Shown in pieces: positions 8,561-17,890 of a DNA stretch of 64,000 bases (the first letter of the stretch is position 1; every line of letters begins with the position of its first letter). The stretch is from contig NZ_CP028158.1 in NCBI RefSeq assembly GCF_003030345.1, positions 4,650,001 to 4,714,000 on the forward strand. The letters run 5' to 3'. Made by a program: the position numbers and the translations under genes. The notes beneath the pieces are model-generated. The model searched no databases. It had not been told where the DNA came from and saw only the letters and a list, made by a program, of their open reading frames with translations. The DNA comes from Plantactinospora sp. BC1 (GTDB lineage: Bacteria; Actinomycetota; Actinomycetes; Mycobacteriales; Micromonosporaceae).

Positions 8561-9532
8561 TCAGGCCAGTTCCAGGGCGGTCCGGACCATCGTCGCGGTC
8601 GCCGCCTCGTCGGTCATCCACAGCGGTGCCGCCCGCACGGTCACCCCCTCGACCTCGGTCCCGGCGTCGGTGCCGTCCACCAGCCAGGCGTCCAGGATGC
8701 CACCGGCCGACCGGGCACCGTAGAGGCCACCCACCCCGGCCGCCGTGCAGGGCACGCCGAGCACCGCCAGGCAGCGGTCCGCCATCCCGCGTACCGGGGC
8801 GCCGCCGATGATCGGTGACACCCCGATCACCGGCGCGGAGCCGGTGACCAGCGCGTCCCGCAGTTCGGGTACGGCGAGCACCGGCGCGATGCTCACCACC
8901 GGGTTGCTCGGGGCGAGCAGCACCACGTCGGCTCCGGCCAGCGCGTCGAGCACCCCGGCCGCCGGCTTGGCCGCCTCCGCGCCGACGAAGACGAAGCGGG
9001 AGGTGGGCAGTTCGCCACGGTGGCGTACCCACCACTCCTGGAAGTGGATCGCCCGCTGGGCGCCCGGGGTCTCCCCGTCGGGGTCCTCCACCACGACGTG
9101 GGTCTCCAGGCGGTCGTCGGTGGCGGGCAGCAGGCGTACCCCGGGCTGCCAGCGGGCGCAGAGCGCCTCGGTGACCGCCGAGAGGGGGTAGCCGGCGTTC
9201 AGCATGGTGGTCCGGACCAGGTGGGTCGCCACGTCCCGGTCGCCGAGGCCGAACCAGGTCGGCTCCGCGCCGTAGGCGGCGAGTTCCTCCCTGACGGTCC
9301 AGGTCTCGCCGGCCCGGCCCCAGCCCCGTTCCCGGTCCGCCCCGCCGCCGAGGGTGTACATCACGCTGTCCAGGTCGGGGCAGATCCGCAGGCCGTGCAG
9401 GACGACGTCGTCGCCGACGTTGACCACGGCGGTCACCTCGGCGCCCACCTCACGGGCGTACGCGCGGACGCCGGTCAGGAAGCGGGCCCCGCCGATGCCG
9501 CCGGTCAACACCACGATGCGCATGTCTGCCAT
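8561..9532 (-). CDS. fbiA: 2-phospho-L-lactate (phosphoenolpyruvyl) transferase
   Basis: FbiA/CofD joins the lactyl- or enolpyruvyl-diphospho-guanosine precursor to FO to give (dehydro-)F420-0. The 323-residue length is normal. Signatures are [15 protein letters not shown] at the N-terminus, [33 protein letters not shown] and [15 protein letters not shown] followed by [11 protein letters not shown]. The start is ATG at 9532; ATG at 9523 (MRIVVLTGG) is an alternative. It is co-directional with fbiB and diverges from the membrane protein gene at 9624. Confidence 0.95.
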   Translation of the reverse strand: MADMRIVVLTGGIGGARFLTGVRAYAREVGAEVTAVVNVGDDVVLHGLRICPDLDSVMYTLGGGADRERGWGRAGETWTVREELAAYGAEPTWFGLGDRDVATHLVRTTMLNAGYPLSAVTEALCARWQPGVRLLPATDDRLETHVVVEDPDGETPGAQRAIHFQEWWVRHRGELPTSRFVFVGAEAAKPAAGVLDALAGADVVLLAPSNPVVSIAPVLAVPELRDALVTGSAPVIGVSPIIGGAPVRGMADRCLAVLGVPCTAAGVGGLYGARSAGGILDAWLVDGTDAGTEVEGVTVRAAPLWMTDEAATATMVRTALELA

Positions 9533-9623
9533 CCTCGCCCATCGGTTCGGGACAGGCGGCGGGCGGGCCGGCAGACTAGGCTCAGGCGACGCAGGAGTCC
9601 GTCACCGCCTTTCAGGGGGAGAG

Positions 9624-10721
9624 TTGACCAGCCAGCCCGGGCCCGCGCCGAGCGACGCGCCGCAGGCCAGTTCAGTGACCAAGCCGCTGCGCGAACTGAT
9701 CGCGCTGGTGCTCCTCGGGGCGAACGCCTTCTTCCTGTTCAGCGGACTGATCGAGCTGTTCTTCGGCGGTTGGGAGAACTCCGACTTCGGTGACCGCTCG
9801 CTGAGCTCCTTCTACGCGTTCGTCGGCCTGGAGCAGGTCGCGCTGCCGGTGCTCGCGGTGCTGCTCGCCACCCACGTCCAGCCGGTGGTCGGGCAGGCCC
9901 GGGTGATCACCCTGGTGGCGCTCGTCGAGTACGCCGTCTCGGTGCTGTTCGGCGGGATCACCCTGCTCGCCGGGATCTTCGGCCTGCTGGCCGAGACACA
10001 GTTCCGGCAGGCGTTCACCCGGACACTGGTCTTCGTCGGGGCGTACGTGATCCTGCTCGTGGTGGCCTTCCTGGTCTTCCGGGTGTGGCGGGCGCTCTTC
10101 CACGTGTCGAAGCCGAAGCCGCAGCCCGGCCTCTACGGCCAGCCCCAGCCGTACGGCCAGCCCGGCGGTTACGGCCAGCCGACCGGCTACGGGCAACCGA
10201 CCGGCTACGGCCAGCCGACCGGGTACGGCCAGCCGGGGGTGCCGTACCAGGGCTACCCGCCGGCTGCCGGGCAGCCCGAGCCGCACGTCTACGGTCAGCC
10301 GACGGTCTACGGCCAGCCGACCGACTACGCCCCGCCCGCCGGCTACGGCCAGCCCGGGTACGCCCCGCCCTCCTCCGCCCCGCCCGCGTCGGCCCCGCCC
10401 GCGCCGTCGTCCGCTCCGCCGGCACCGTCGTCCGCTCCGCCGGCACCGGCCTCCGCTCCGCCGGCACCCGCCTCCGCGTCCCCGGCCTCGGCGCCCCCGG
10501 CGCAGCGCGCCGAGCCGTCCGCGCCGTCGGCCGCCCCGAGCCCGTCCGGCACGAGCCCGTCCGAGCCGGACGAGGAGGAGACCGGGCGGACCCAGGTGAT
10601 CCCGCAGCGGCCGCCGGTCGCCGACCGTACCCAGCGGATCAACCCGGCCAGCCAGCAGCCGTCGGCCGGTGCCCAGCCACCGCCGTCGGACCGGGACGAC
10701 GACCCGACGCAGCCCCGCTGA
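9624..10721 (+). CDS. membrane protein with GYGQP-repeat and proline-rich tail
   Basis: The 365-residue protein starts at a TTG preceded by AGGGGGAGAG; no better start lies downstream before the first membrane span. Four hydrophobic segments fall at about residues 25-47, 60-85, 90-115 and 125-150 ([18 protein letters not shown]). A low-complexity tail follows: repeats of G-Y-G-Q-P (about 165-240), then A-P-P-S/A repeats, and a polar end containing TQVIP and TQRINP, TQxxP-type motifs seen in actinobacterial kinase or FHA ligand tails. No enzyme signature is seen. It sits between fbiA and fbiC, but a role in F420 is not supported by the sequence. Confidence 0.8.
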   Translation: MTSQPGPAPSDAPQASSVTKPLRELIALVLLGANAFFLFSGLIELFFGGWENSDFGDRSLSSFYAFVGLEQVALPVLAVLLATHVQPVVGQARVITLVALVEYAVSVLFGGITLLAGIFGLLAETQFRQAFTRTLVFVGAYVILLVVAFLVFRVWRALFHVSKPKPQPGLYGQPQPYGQPGGYGQPTGYGQPTGYGQPTGYGQPGVPYQGYPPAAGQPEPHVYGQPTVYGQPTDYAPPAGYGQPGYAPPSSAPPASAPPAPSSAPPAPSSAPPAPASAPPAPASASPASAPPAQRAEPSAPSAAPSPSGTSPSEPDEEETGRTQVIPQRPPVADRTQRINPASQQPSAGAQPPPSDRDDDPTQPR

Positions 10722-10855
10722 CGCCGACCGCGACGGCGATCCGGTGCCCGCGCGCACCGGGTCGCCCCGGGCTGTGACCGGACCCACGCCGGTTCCGCCG
10801 TCGGCTGTGGGGCCGGCGACCGCGGAGCCGCCGATGTTGCGCCTAGGCTGCACGA

Positions 10856-13432
10856 GTGGCTGATGGGACTGATCAACCGACCGTCGCGAGCCTGCGCCGG
10901 GCGCTGCGTCGGGCGGCCGACGGCCGGGCGCTGGACCCGGACGAGGCGACCGTGCTGCTCGCCGCGCGCGGCGAGTTCCTCGACGAACTGCTGGCGACCG
11001 CCAGTCGGATCCGGGACGCCGGACTGGTCGACGCCGGCCGGCCGGGCGTGGTCACCTTCTCCAAGAAGGTCTTCGTCCCGCTGACCCGGCTCTGCCAGGA
11101 CCGCTGCCACTACTGCACCTTCGCCACCGTGCCGCACCGGCTGCCCGCCGCCTTCCTGGAGCGGGACGAGGTGCTGGCGATCGCGGCGGCCGGTGCCGCG
11201 CAGGGCTGCAAGGAGGCGCTCTTCACCCTCGGCGACCGGCCCGAGCAGCGCTGGCCGCAGGCCCGGCAGTGGCTGACCGAGCGGGGCTTCGACTCGACAC
11301 TGGACTACCTCCGGGCCTGCGCCATCGCGGTACTGGAGGAGACCGGCCTGCTGCCGCACCTCAACCCGGGCGTGCTCTCCTGGGCCGAGCTGCAACGGCT
11401 CAAGCCGGTGGCGCCGAGCATGGGGATGATGCTGGAGACCACCGCCACCCGGCTCTGGTCGGAGCCGGGCGGACCGCACTACGGCTCGCCGGACAAGGAG
11501 CCGGCGGTCCGGCTGCGGGTGCTCGCCGACGCCGGGCGGGTCGCCGTGCCATTCACCACCGGCATCCTGATCGGGATCGGCGAGACGCCCGCCGAGCGGG
11601 TCGACTCGATCTTCGCCATCCGGCGCGGTGCCCGGGAGTACGGGCACATCCAGGAAGTCATCGTGCAGAACTTCCGGGCCAAGCCGGACACCGCGATGCG
11701 CGGGATGCCCGACGCCGAGCTGCACGAGCTGGCCGCCACCGTGGCGGTGGCCCGGATCCTGCTCGGGCCGGGCGCCCGGATCCAGGCGCCGCCGAACCTG
11801 ATCGAGGGGGAGTACGACCTTCTGCTGCGGGCCGGCATCGACGACTGGGGCGGCGTGTCGCCGGTGACCCCGGACCACGTCAACCCGGAGCGCCCCTGGC
11901 CGCACCTGGACGAGCTGGCGGCGCGTACCGCAGCCGCCGGGTTCACCCTGCGGGAGCGGTTGACGGTCTACCCCGAGTACGTCCGGCGGGCCGACCCGTG
12001 GCTCGATCCCCGGCTCGCCGCGCACGTCGCCGCGCTCGCCGATCCGGCGACCGGGCTGGCGGTCGAGTCGGCCCGGCCGGTCGGCCGTCCGTGGCAGGAG
12101 CCGGACGACGCCTTCGTGCCGGGCGGCCGCACCGACCTGCACGCCACCATCGACACCACCGGCCGGAGCGCCGACCGGCGCGGCGACTTCGACTCCGTCT
12201 ACGGCGACTGGGCGGAGGTGGGCGCCCGGGTCCCGACGCCCGCCCCGGACACCACCGCCCCCACTCCGGCTACCGCCTCCGCCTCCGGTGGCTCCTCCGC
12301 CGCTTCGGGGCCGGGGCTGGCGGCCGATCCCGACCTGCGGGCCGGGCTGCGGCTCGCCGCCGACGACCCGGCCGCGCTGCTGGAGCCCCGGCACGAGGCG
12401 GCGGCGCTGGCCCTCTTCGCCGCCGACGGGCCGGCCCTGGACGAGCTGTGCCGGATCGCCGACGAGGTGCGCCGGGACGCCGTCGGCGACGACGTGACCT
12501 ACGTCGTCAACCGCAACATCAACTTTTCCAACGTCTGCTACGTGGGCTGCCGGTTCTGCGCCTTCGCGCAGCGGGAGCGGGACGCCGACGCGTACCGGCT
12601 CTCGGTGGAGCAGGTCGCCGACCGGGCCGAGCAGGCGTGGGCGGCGGGCGCCACCGAGGTCTGCATGCAGGGCGGCATCGATCCCAAGCTGCCGGTCACC
12701 GCGTACGCCGACCTGGTGCGGGCGATCAAGGCCCGGGTGCCGGGCATGCACGTGCACGCGTACTCGCCGATGGAGATCGTCACCGGGGCGGCCAAGGCCG
12801 GCGTGTCGATCCGGGAGTGGCTGACCGAGCTGCGCGACGCGGGGCTGGACACCATCCCGGGTACCGCCGCCGAGATCCTCGACGACGAGGTGCGCTGGGT
12901 GCTCACCAAGGGCAAACTGCCGGCCGCCACCTGGGTCGAGGTGGTCGGCACCGCGCACGAGCTGGGCATCCGGTCCAGCTCCACGATGATGTACGGCCAC
13001 GTCGACCACCCCCGGCAGTGGCTGGGCCACTTCCGGGTACTGGCCGGGTTGCAGGACCGGACCGGGGGCTTCACCGAGTTCGTCGCGCTGCCCTTCGTGC
13101 ACACCAACGCGCCGATCTACCTCGCCGGCATCGCCCGGCCCGGTCCCACCTGGCGGGAAAATCGGGTGGTGCACGCCATGGCCCGGTTGCTGCTGCACGG
13201 CCGGATCGACAACATCCAGTGCTCCTGGGTCAAGCTCGGCGACTCCGGCACCGCCGAACTGCTCCGGAGCGGCTGCAACGACCTCGGCGGCACCCTGATG
13301 GAGGAGACGATCTCCCGGATGGCCGGCTCGGACCACGGCTCGGCGCGTACGGTGGCCCAGCTGGTGCGGATCGCGGCCGCCGCCGGCCGGCGGGCCCGCC
13401 CCCGGACGACCGTCTACGGGTACGCCGGCTGA
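10856..13432 (+). CDS. fbiC: 7,8-didemethyl-8-hydroxy-5-deazariboflavin (FO) synthase, CofG-CofH fusion
   Basis: This bifunctional radical-SAM enzyme makes the deazaflavin FO from tyrosine and a pyrimidine of riboflavin synthesis. The 858 residues carry two radical-SAM domains. The N-terminal CofG half has C80-x3-C84-x2-C87 (CQDRCHYC). The C-terminal CofH half has C561-x3-C565-x2-C568 (CYVGCRFC), followed by [14 protein letters not shown] low-complexity linker near 450-485 joins the halves. Start is GTG at 10856. It lies about 1.3 kb from fbiA on the opposite strand, so nearly the whole F420 pathway is local; the guanylyltransferase step (fbiD) is not in the window. Confidence 0.96.
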   Translation: MADGTDQPTVASLRRALRRAADGRALDPDEATVLLAARGEFLDELLATASRIRDAGLVDAGRPGVVTFSKKVFVPLTRLCQDRCHYCTFATVPHRLPAAFLERDEVLAIAAAGAAQGCKEALFTLGDRPEQRWPQARQWLTERGFDSTLDYLRACAIAVLEETGLLPHLNPGVLSWAELQRLKPVAPSMGMMLETTATRLWSEPGGPHYGSPDKEPAVRLRVLADAGRVAVPFTTGILIGIGETPAERVDSIFAIRRGAREYGHIQEVIVQNFRAKPDTAMRGMPDAELHELAATVAVARILLGPGARIQAPPNLIEGEYDLLLRAGIDDWGGVSPVTPDHVNPERPWPHLDELAARTAAAGFTLRERLTVYPEYVRRADPWLDPRLAAHVAALADPATGLAVESARPVGRPWQEPDDAFVPGGRTDLHATIDTTGRSADRRGDFDSVYGDWAEVGARVPTPAPDTTAPTPATASASGGSSAASGPGLAADPDLRAGLRLAADDPAALLEPRHEAAALALFAADGPALDELCRIADEVRRDAVGDDVTYVVNRNINFSNVCYVGCRFCAFAQRERDADAYRLSVEQVADRAEQAWAAGATEVCMQGGIDPKLPVTAYADLVRAIKARVPGMHVHAYSPMEIVTGAAKAGVSIREWLTELRDAGLDTIPGTAAEILDDEVRWVLTKGKLPAATWVEVVGTAHELGIRSSSTMMYGHVDHPRQWLGHFRVLAGLQDRTGGFTEFVALPFVHTNAPIYLAGIARPGPTWRENRVVHAMARLLLHGRIDNIQCSWVKLGDSGTAELLRSGCNDLGGTLMEETISRMAGSDHGSARTVAQLVRIAAAAGRRARPRTTVYGYAG

Positions 13433-13624
13433 CCGTCGTCGGCGCCGCCACCGAATGCCTTCGACAGGGCGCGCCGGGCGCGCCACGCCGGATATCCGAC
13501 GCAACTCGCCGGGCGGGCGTTACCCGCACCGGGTCTGAATCGATAGGGCAGGTGTTGCGAGACCCGACGACTCCACGAGTCGTCCGGGCACGCGGTAGGG
13601 GTGACTCCACCTAGCAGGTTCGGC

Positions 13625-13654
13625 TTGACGACGCACGTATAACACACGTGTAAT
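13625..13654 (+). promoter_or_regulatory. probable promoter of the whiB2-like gene
   Basis: TTGACG (13625-13630), an 18-base spacer and TGTAAT (13649-13654) resemble a housekeeping-sigma promoter, in an unusually AT-rich patch for this DNA. The palindrome ACACGTGT (13644-13651) overlaps the -10 box and could bind a regulator. The predicted transcript would have a leader of about 110 bases before the whiB start. The rest of the 337-base gap from 13433 shows nothing gene-like. Confidence 0.6.
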
Positions 13655-13769
13655 TTCAGTGGGGTCGTTCGTACGGAGCGCATCAAATCGCTACCGGGCG
13701 GACAAACACGCCTTCCGCGTGGGGGGTTGCGCCGGCTGCCGCGCCGGTGCGCGATAAGGAGGCAACTGG

Positions 13770-14027
13770 ATGGACGGCCGACTCGAGGTGGCCGACCTGC
13801 TCGGAAATGCTCCGGAGTGGCAAGAGCGGGCGCTCTGCTCGCAGACCGATCCGGAAGCGTTTTTTCCCGAGAAGGGCGGCTCGACCCGCGAGGCGAAGCG
13901 GATCTGCTCCCGGTGTGAGGTCAAGGCCGAGTGTCTGGAATACGCACTCGGGCACGACGAACGGTTCGGGATCTGGGGCGGGTTGTCCGAACGCGAACGG
14001 CGCAAGTTGAAGCGTCGCGTCGCCTGA
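13770..14027 (+). CDS. whiB2: WhiB-family iron-sulfur transcriptional regulator (WhiB2/WhmD-like)
   Basis: The 85-residue protein has the four cluster-binding cysteines C23, C46, C49 and C55 in the WhiB C-Xn-C-X2-C-X5-C pattern, the turn GIWGG (67-71) and a basic C-terminus ERERRKLKRR for DNA contact. WhiB proteins carry a [4Fe-4S] cluster and act with the primary sigma factor. WhiB2/WhmD members control septation or development. The start ATG follows ATAAGGAGG at good spacing. The neighbours fbiA, the zincin-like gene and DUF3499 match the M. tuberculosis whiB2 neighbourhood, which supports the subclass. Confidence 0.92.
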   Translation: MDGRLEVADLLGNAPEWQERALCSQTDPEAFFPEKGGSTREAKRICSRCEVKAECLEYALGHDERFGIWGGLSERERRKLKRRVA

Positions 14028-14060
14028 GCGGCCGCGCCCGGGTGGTGGGGGCCGCCCGGG

Positions 14061-14516
14061 TCAGGCCAGCTCGTCGGGATCGACGCCGAGCAGGTTCGCG
14101 ACCTGCTCGATGATCACATCGTGCACCAGGTCGGCGAGGTCCTCGCGGTCGATCGCGCGGAACTCCAGGGGGCGACGGTAGAGCACGATCCGGGGTGGCA
14201 CCTCCTGGCGCCCCGGGCGCCCGGGCAGCAGCCGGGCCAGCGGGACCTCGCCGTCCTCGAGTACGTCCGAGTCGTAGACGTTGAGGTCCGGCGGTACGTC
14301 CTCGACCGCGAACTCGACCCCGGCCAGTTCCTTGGCGAACCGCCGCTCCAGGGTCTCCACGGTGTCCAGGACCAGATCGTCGAAGATCTCCGATTTGGTC
14401 CGGGCCAGCGGGACGGTGGCCGGAACGAGTCGGCCACGCAGCCCGCGCCCGTGCCGGTCCCGGCGCGACCGGCGCCCGGAACCCGGCCGGCGGTTCTCCG
14501 GACTGGACATCTGCAC
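14061..14516 (-). CDS. metallopeptidase-family (zincin-like) protein, Rv3259-type
   Basis: The protein has 151 residues from the GTG at 14516, which has AGGAG nine bases upstream; the ATG at 14510 is an alternative. It has a very basic N-terminus (residues 8-25), then a conserved body with LARTKSEIFDDLVLDTVETLE, VEFAVEDVPPD and RIVLYRRPLE. The segment DREDLADLVHDVIIEQVANLLG occupies the place of a zincin helix, but HExxH is replaced by HDVIIEQ, so protease activity is doubtful. The gene converges on whiB2, as in related actinobacteria. Name follows the family annotation, not a shown activity. Confidence 0.8.
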   Translation of the reverse strand: MQMSSPENRRPGSGRRSRRDRHGRGLRGRLVPATVPLARTKSEIFDDLVLDTVETLERRFAKELAGVEFAVEDVPPDLNVYDSDVLEDGEVPLARLLPGRPGRQEVPPRIVLYRRPLEFRAIDREDLADLVHDVIIEQVANLLGVDPDELA

Positions 14517-14692
14517 CCCGCTTCACTCCTCGTGGACAGCCGCCCACGACGACAGGGTAGACCTGGTCCCTTCAAGATCGGCTCGGGGATTCGGCCGTGT
14601 CGGAGCGGGACGCCCGGAATGTGATCACCGCTACCGGCGTGTCGCATGCCCAAGCGTGGTGGCGGAGCCGGTAATGGAGATACCGTGCCGCC

Positions 14693-15061
14693 GTGAGGTC
14701 ACCACGGCGTTGCTCCCGCAACGGCTGCCCCCGACAGGCCGTAGCCACGCTGACCTATGTCTACAACGAGTCCACAGCCGTGGTGGGCCCGCTGGCGGCC
14801 TTCGCCGAGCCGCACACCTACGACCTCTGCGAGCCGCACGCCCGGAGCCTGACCGCCCCCCGGGGCTGGGACGTGGTCCGGCACGAGGGGGAGTTCGAGC
14901 CGCCCCCGCCGACCACCGACGACCTGGTGGCGCTCGCCGAGGCGGTCCGGGAGGCGGCCCGGCCGGCCCCGCCCCGCCCGGACGAGATCGAGAGCGACCA
15001 GCACCACGGTCAGCAGACCGGCCGGCGCGGCCACCTCCGGGTCATCCCGCCCAGCCACTGA
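14693..15061 (+). CDS. DUF3499 family protein
   Basis: This small 122-residue protein has a GTG start. The N-terminus RRCSRNGCPRQAVATLTYVY and the later TYDLCEPHARSLTAPRGWDVVRHEG give a C-x4-C plus C-x2-H arrangement that looks like a zinc-binding knuckle. It matches the actinobacterial DUF3499 family (Rv3258c-type), which lies next to the zincin-like and whiB2 genes in mycobacteria too. The function is unknown. The C-terminal 50 residues are charged and proline-rich. Confidence 0.85.
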   Translation: MRSPRRCSRNGCPRQAVATLTYVYNESTAVVGPLAAFAEPHTYDLCEPHARSLTAPRGWDVVRHEGEFEPPPPTTDDLVALAEAVREAARPAPPRPDEIESDQHHGQQTGRRGHLRVIPPSH

Positions 15062-15070
15062 CCGGCCGCC

Positions 15071-15718
15071 CTACCGGGCCCCGGGCGCCACCGCCGCCAG
15101 GTCGGCGACGCTGCCGGCCATGATCGTGCGGACGTGCGCGGTGAGGTGTTCCAGCGGCCAGTCCCACCAGGCCAGCTCCAGCAGCCGGCTGACGTCCTCG
15201 TCGCCGTACCGGCGGCGGATCAGCCGTGCCGGGTTGCCGCCGACGATGCCGTAGTCGGGTACGTCGTCGACGACCACGGAACCGGCGGCGACGACCGCGC
15301 CACTGCCGATCCGTACCCCCGGCATCACCGTCGCCCGGTAGCCCAACCAGACGTCGTGGCCGACCACGGTGTCACCCCGGCCCGGCAGCCCGGTGATCAG
15401 GTCGAAATGCTCCGCCCAGGAACCGCCCATGATCGGGAACGGGAAGGTCGACGGGCCGTCCATCCGGTGGTTGGCGCCGTTCATCAGGAACCGGACGCCC
15501 TCGCCCAACGCGCAGAACCTCCCGATGACCAGCCGCTCCGGGCCGTAGTGGTACAGCACGTTGCGGGTCTCGAAAGCGGTCGGATCATCCGGGTCGTCGT
15601 AGTACGAGAACTCCCCGACCTCGATCAACGGGGAGGTGACCAGCGGCTTCAGCAGCACCACCCGGGGCTGCCCGGGCATCGGGTGCAGCACGTCCGGGTC
15701 GGCCGGAATTCCGGGCAT
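15071..15718 (-). CDS. CatB/Vat-related hexapeptide-repeat O-acetyltransferase
   Basis: The 215-residue protein starts at the ATG of MPGIPADPDVLHP, which follows GAGGAGG at ideal spacing; the longer frame to 15808 has no such site. It belongs to the xenobiotic acetyltransferase family with a left-handed beta-helix. Visible parts are IEVGEFSYYDDP, YGPERLVIGRFCALGEGVRFLMNGANH and the hexapeptide stretch TVVGHDVWLGYRATVMPGV, ending VDDVPDYGIVGGNPARLIRRRY. Members acetylate chloramphenicol or streptogramin A, but many close relatives have no known substrate, so resistance is only possible. It diverges from the aldo/keto reductase. Confidence 0.88.
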   Translation of the reverse strand: MPGIPADPDVLHPMPGQPRVVLLKPLVTSPLIEVGEFSYYDDPDDPTAFETRNVLYHYGPERLVIGRFCALGEGVRFLMNGANHRMDGPSTFPFPIMGGSWAEHFDLITGLPGRGDTVVGHDVWLGYRATVMPGVRIGSGAVVAAGSVVVDDVPDYGIVGGNPARLIRRRYGDEDVSRLLELAWWDWPLEHLTAHVRTIMAGSVADLAAVAPGAR

Positions 15719-15806
15719 CACGATCGCCTCCTCGGTGACGTACCCATGATCGCAAGCCGGTGCCGCCGCCAGTACCATTTCGGGTCCGTCGATAGGCTGA
15801 GCCGCC

Positions 15807-16844
15807 ATGGAGCACCGTCATCTGGGCCGCAGCGGCCTGCTGGTCAGCGAGATCACCTACGGCAACTGGCTCACCCACGGCGAGCTGGTGGCGAGGGAGG
15901 CGGCGCTGAGCTGCGTACGGGCCGCGCTGGACGCCGGGGTCACCACCTTCGACACCGCCGACGTCTACGCCCGGGGCGCCGCCGAGGAACTGCTCGGCGA
16001 GGCACTGCGCGGGGTACGCCGCGAATCGGTGGAGATCGCGACCAAGGTCTGCCTGCCCACCGGAGACGGCCCCAACGACCGGGGTCTGTCCCGCAAGCAC
16101 GTCTTCGAGTCCTGCCACGCCTCGCTGCGCCGGCTCGGCACCGACTACGTCGACCTCTACCAGGCGCACCGCTTCGACGACCGGACGCCGCTGGCGGAGA
16201 CGCTGCTCGCCTTCGACGACCTGGTCCGGCAGGGCAAGGTGCGCTATCTCGGCGTCTCCGAGTGGACGGCGGCGCAGATCCGAGCCGCCCTGGAGATCGC
16301 CGACCGACTCGGGCTGCGCAACCGGATCGTCGCCAACCAGCCGCAGTACAACATGCTCTGGCGGGTGATCGAGCCCGAGGTGGTGCCGCTCTGCGAGGCG
16401 GCGGGGATCGGCCAGATCGCCTTCCAGCCGCTCGCCCAGGGGGTGCTGACCGGCAAGTACCGGCCCGGCCAGGAGCCGCCGGAGGGCTCCCGGGCGGCCA
16501 GCGGTGGCCGGGCGCCCACCTTCATCCGCCGGGTACTCGGTGACCGGCTGCTCCGCCAGGTCCAGCAGCTGCGCCCGATCGCCGACGAGGCCGGCCTGTC
16601 GATGGCGCAGCTCGCGATCGCCTGGACCCTGCGGCGTCCCGCCGTCAGCACCGCCCTGATCGGAGCATCCCGGCCGGAGCAGGTCACCGAGAACGCGGCG
16701 GCGGCCGGGGTACGCCTCGACGACACCCTGATGCGCCGGATCGACGAGACACTGGGCGACCTGGTCGAGACCGACGCCGGCAAGACCGCCCAGATGATGG
16801 CGGTCAAGCCCGACTGGGCCGCCCCGGCACCCGCCGTCGGATGA
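15807..16844 (+). CDS. aldo/keto reductase (Kv-beta/YghZ type)
   Basis: This 345-residue NADPH-dependent TIM-barrel oxidoreductase has the expected catalytic residues: D49 and Y54 in TFDTADVYARG, K80 in ATKVCLP, and a histidine in DLYQAHRFDD. The C-terminal cofactor motif is PAVSTALIGASRPEQVTENAAA. The physiological carbonyl substrate cannot be told. The start ATG lies 88 bases from the start of the divergent acetyltransferase gene. It is similar to, but distinct from, the reductase at 22172-23152. Confidence 0.92.
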   Translation: MEHRHLGRSGLLVSEITYGNWLTHGELVAREAALSCVRAALDAGVTTFDTADVYARGAAEELLGEALRGVRRESVEIATKVCLPTGDGPNDRGLSRKHVFESCHASLRRLGTDYVDLYQAHRFDDRTPLAETLLAFDDLVRQGKVRYLGVSEWTAAQIRAALEIADRLGLRNRIVANQPQYNMLWRVIEPEVVPLCEAAGIGQIAFQPLAQGVLTGKYRPGQEPPEGSRAASGGRAPTFIRRVLGDRLLRQVQQLRPIADEAGLSMAQLAIAWTLRRPAVSTALIGASRPEQVTENAAAAGVRLDDTLMRRIDETLGDLVETDAGKTAQMMAVKPDWAAPAPAVG

Positions 16845-16859
16845 CCGGGGCGCGGACGG

Positions 16860-17771
16860 TCAGCAGACGAGTTCGCGGACCGTCCGGGTCACCGTGCTGA
16901 AGCCGGCGGCGGCCAGGAAGGCGAGGTAGTCGCCCTGGTCGGCGTCGGCGTAGTCGAGCAGCCGGGTCACCTCGCCCAGCCGGAGCCACGCGGCGGCCTG
17001 GCCGAGCAACCAGCCGCCCACCCCCTGCCGCCGGTGCGACTCGGCGACCCACAGCTCCCCGACGTCCGCCCAGCCGCCGAGCCGGGACATCCGGGCGCCG
17101 GTGTCCAGGTTGGTGTCCACCTCGACGAAGCCGAGCACGGCCTCGTCGCGTACCGCCGAGATGCGGGTGCCGTTGCCGCCGACGGTTCGGCGCGGGGCCA
17201 GCCCCGGCAGTGGCGGGGGACCGGGGCGCAGCAGGTCGGCGACGTCGGCCACCAGCACGATCTCGGTACGCCCCTCGGCGCGGAACCCGGCCCGCCGGTA
17301 GATCGCGGCGACGTGCGGCCACTGCTCGGGTACGCCGTAGACGCCGGGTGCCGGCAGGGCGCCGTCGGCGTACCGGGGGCTGGCGTTCCAGCGGGCGAGC
17401 TGGGCGAGGCAGGCGGCGGCGAGCAGGTCACCGGCCTCCGAGGCGTCCGGCCGGTACGGCGCCTCCGGCCAGCAGACCAGCCAGCGGATCTCACCGGCCC
17501 CCCGGTACCGCCGTGCGACGTCCTCGTCGCGCCGGTAGCGCAGCAGCAGCGCCGCCGCCACGATCCGGCCCCGCTGCTCGGCGACCAGCGCCACCCGCTC
17601 GGCCACCCAGGGGTCGACGACGAACTCGCCGGGCTCGCGTTCGAGTTGGCTGAGCAGCCCCTGCACCGAGACGGAGACGTTGGGGAGCACGGCACCGATG
17701 TGCGCGTTGACCAGGGTGGTCACCTGTTCCCGGTCGGAGCGGGCGAACCGGCGCACCGAAATGGACGACAT
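16860..17771 (-). CDS. tandem GNAT-fold N-acetyltransferase
   Basis: The 303-residue protein starts at the ATG of MSSISVRRFARSDREQ, preceded by GGAGG; the longer open frame upstream is shadow sequence. Two GNAT-like halves are visible. The first (about 1-150) has VALVAEQRGRIVAAALL and a weak acetyl-CoA site. The second (about 180-303) has the clear motif A VGELWVAESHRRQGVGGWLLGQA, whose RRQGVG loop binds acetyl-CoA pyrophosphate, and ends YLAFLAAAGFSTVTRTVREL. The acceptor is unknown. It is convergent with the aldo/keto reductase, 15 bases away. Confidence 0.87.
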   Translation of the reverse strand: MSSISVRRFARSDREQVTTLVNAHIGAVLPNVSVSVQGLLSQLEREPGEFVVDPWVAERVALVAEQRGRIVAAALLLRYRRDEDVARRYRGAGEIRWLVCWPEAPYRPDASEAGDLLAAACLAQLARWNASPRYADGALPAPGVYGVPEQWPHVAAIYRRAGFRAEGRTEIVLVADVADLLRPGPPPLPGLAPRRTVGGNGTRISAVRDEAVLGFVEVDTNLDTGARMSRLGGWADVGELWVAESHRRQGVGGWLLGQAAAWLRLGEVTRLLDYADADQGDYLAFLAAAGFSTVTRTVRELVC

Positions 17772-17890
17772 CTGCGGACCTCCACGCGTGGACACGACGC
17801 GAACTGGGAGACTCCGCCACCGGTGCGGTACGCCGACCAGGATATCAAGCCTGGGCCGGCGCAGCCGTCGGTCTCGGGCACACCGGGATC

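Noticed and set aside
10130-10500. Short direct repeats resembling a CRISPR-like array
   Set aside because: They encode the GYGQP and proline-rich tail of a membrane protein, and the spacers are not unique sequences of constant length.
10343-13504. 1053-codon open frame antisense to fbiC
   Set aside because: Explained by high-GC codon bias of fbiC on the other strand; no motif or start signal.
15071-15718. Calling the acetyltransferase an antibiotic resistance gene
   Set aside because: The family contains many members of unknown substrate; nothing in the sequence or context shows drug acetylation.
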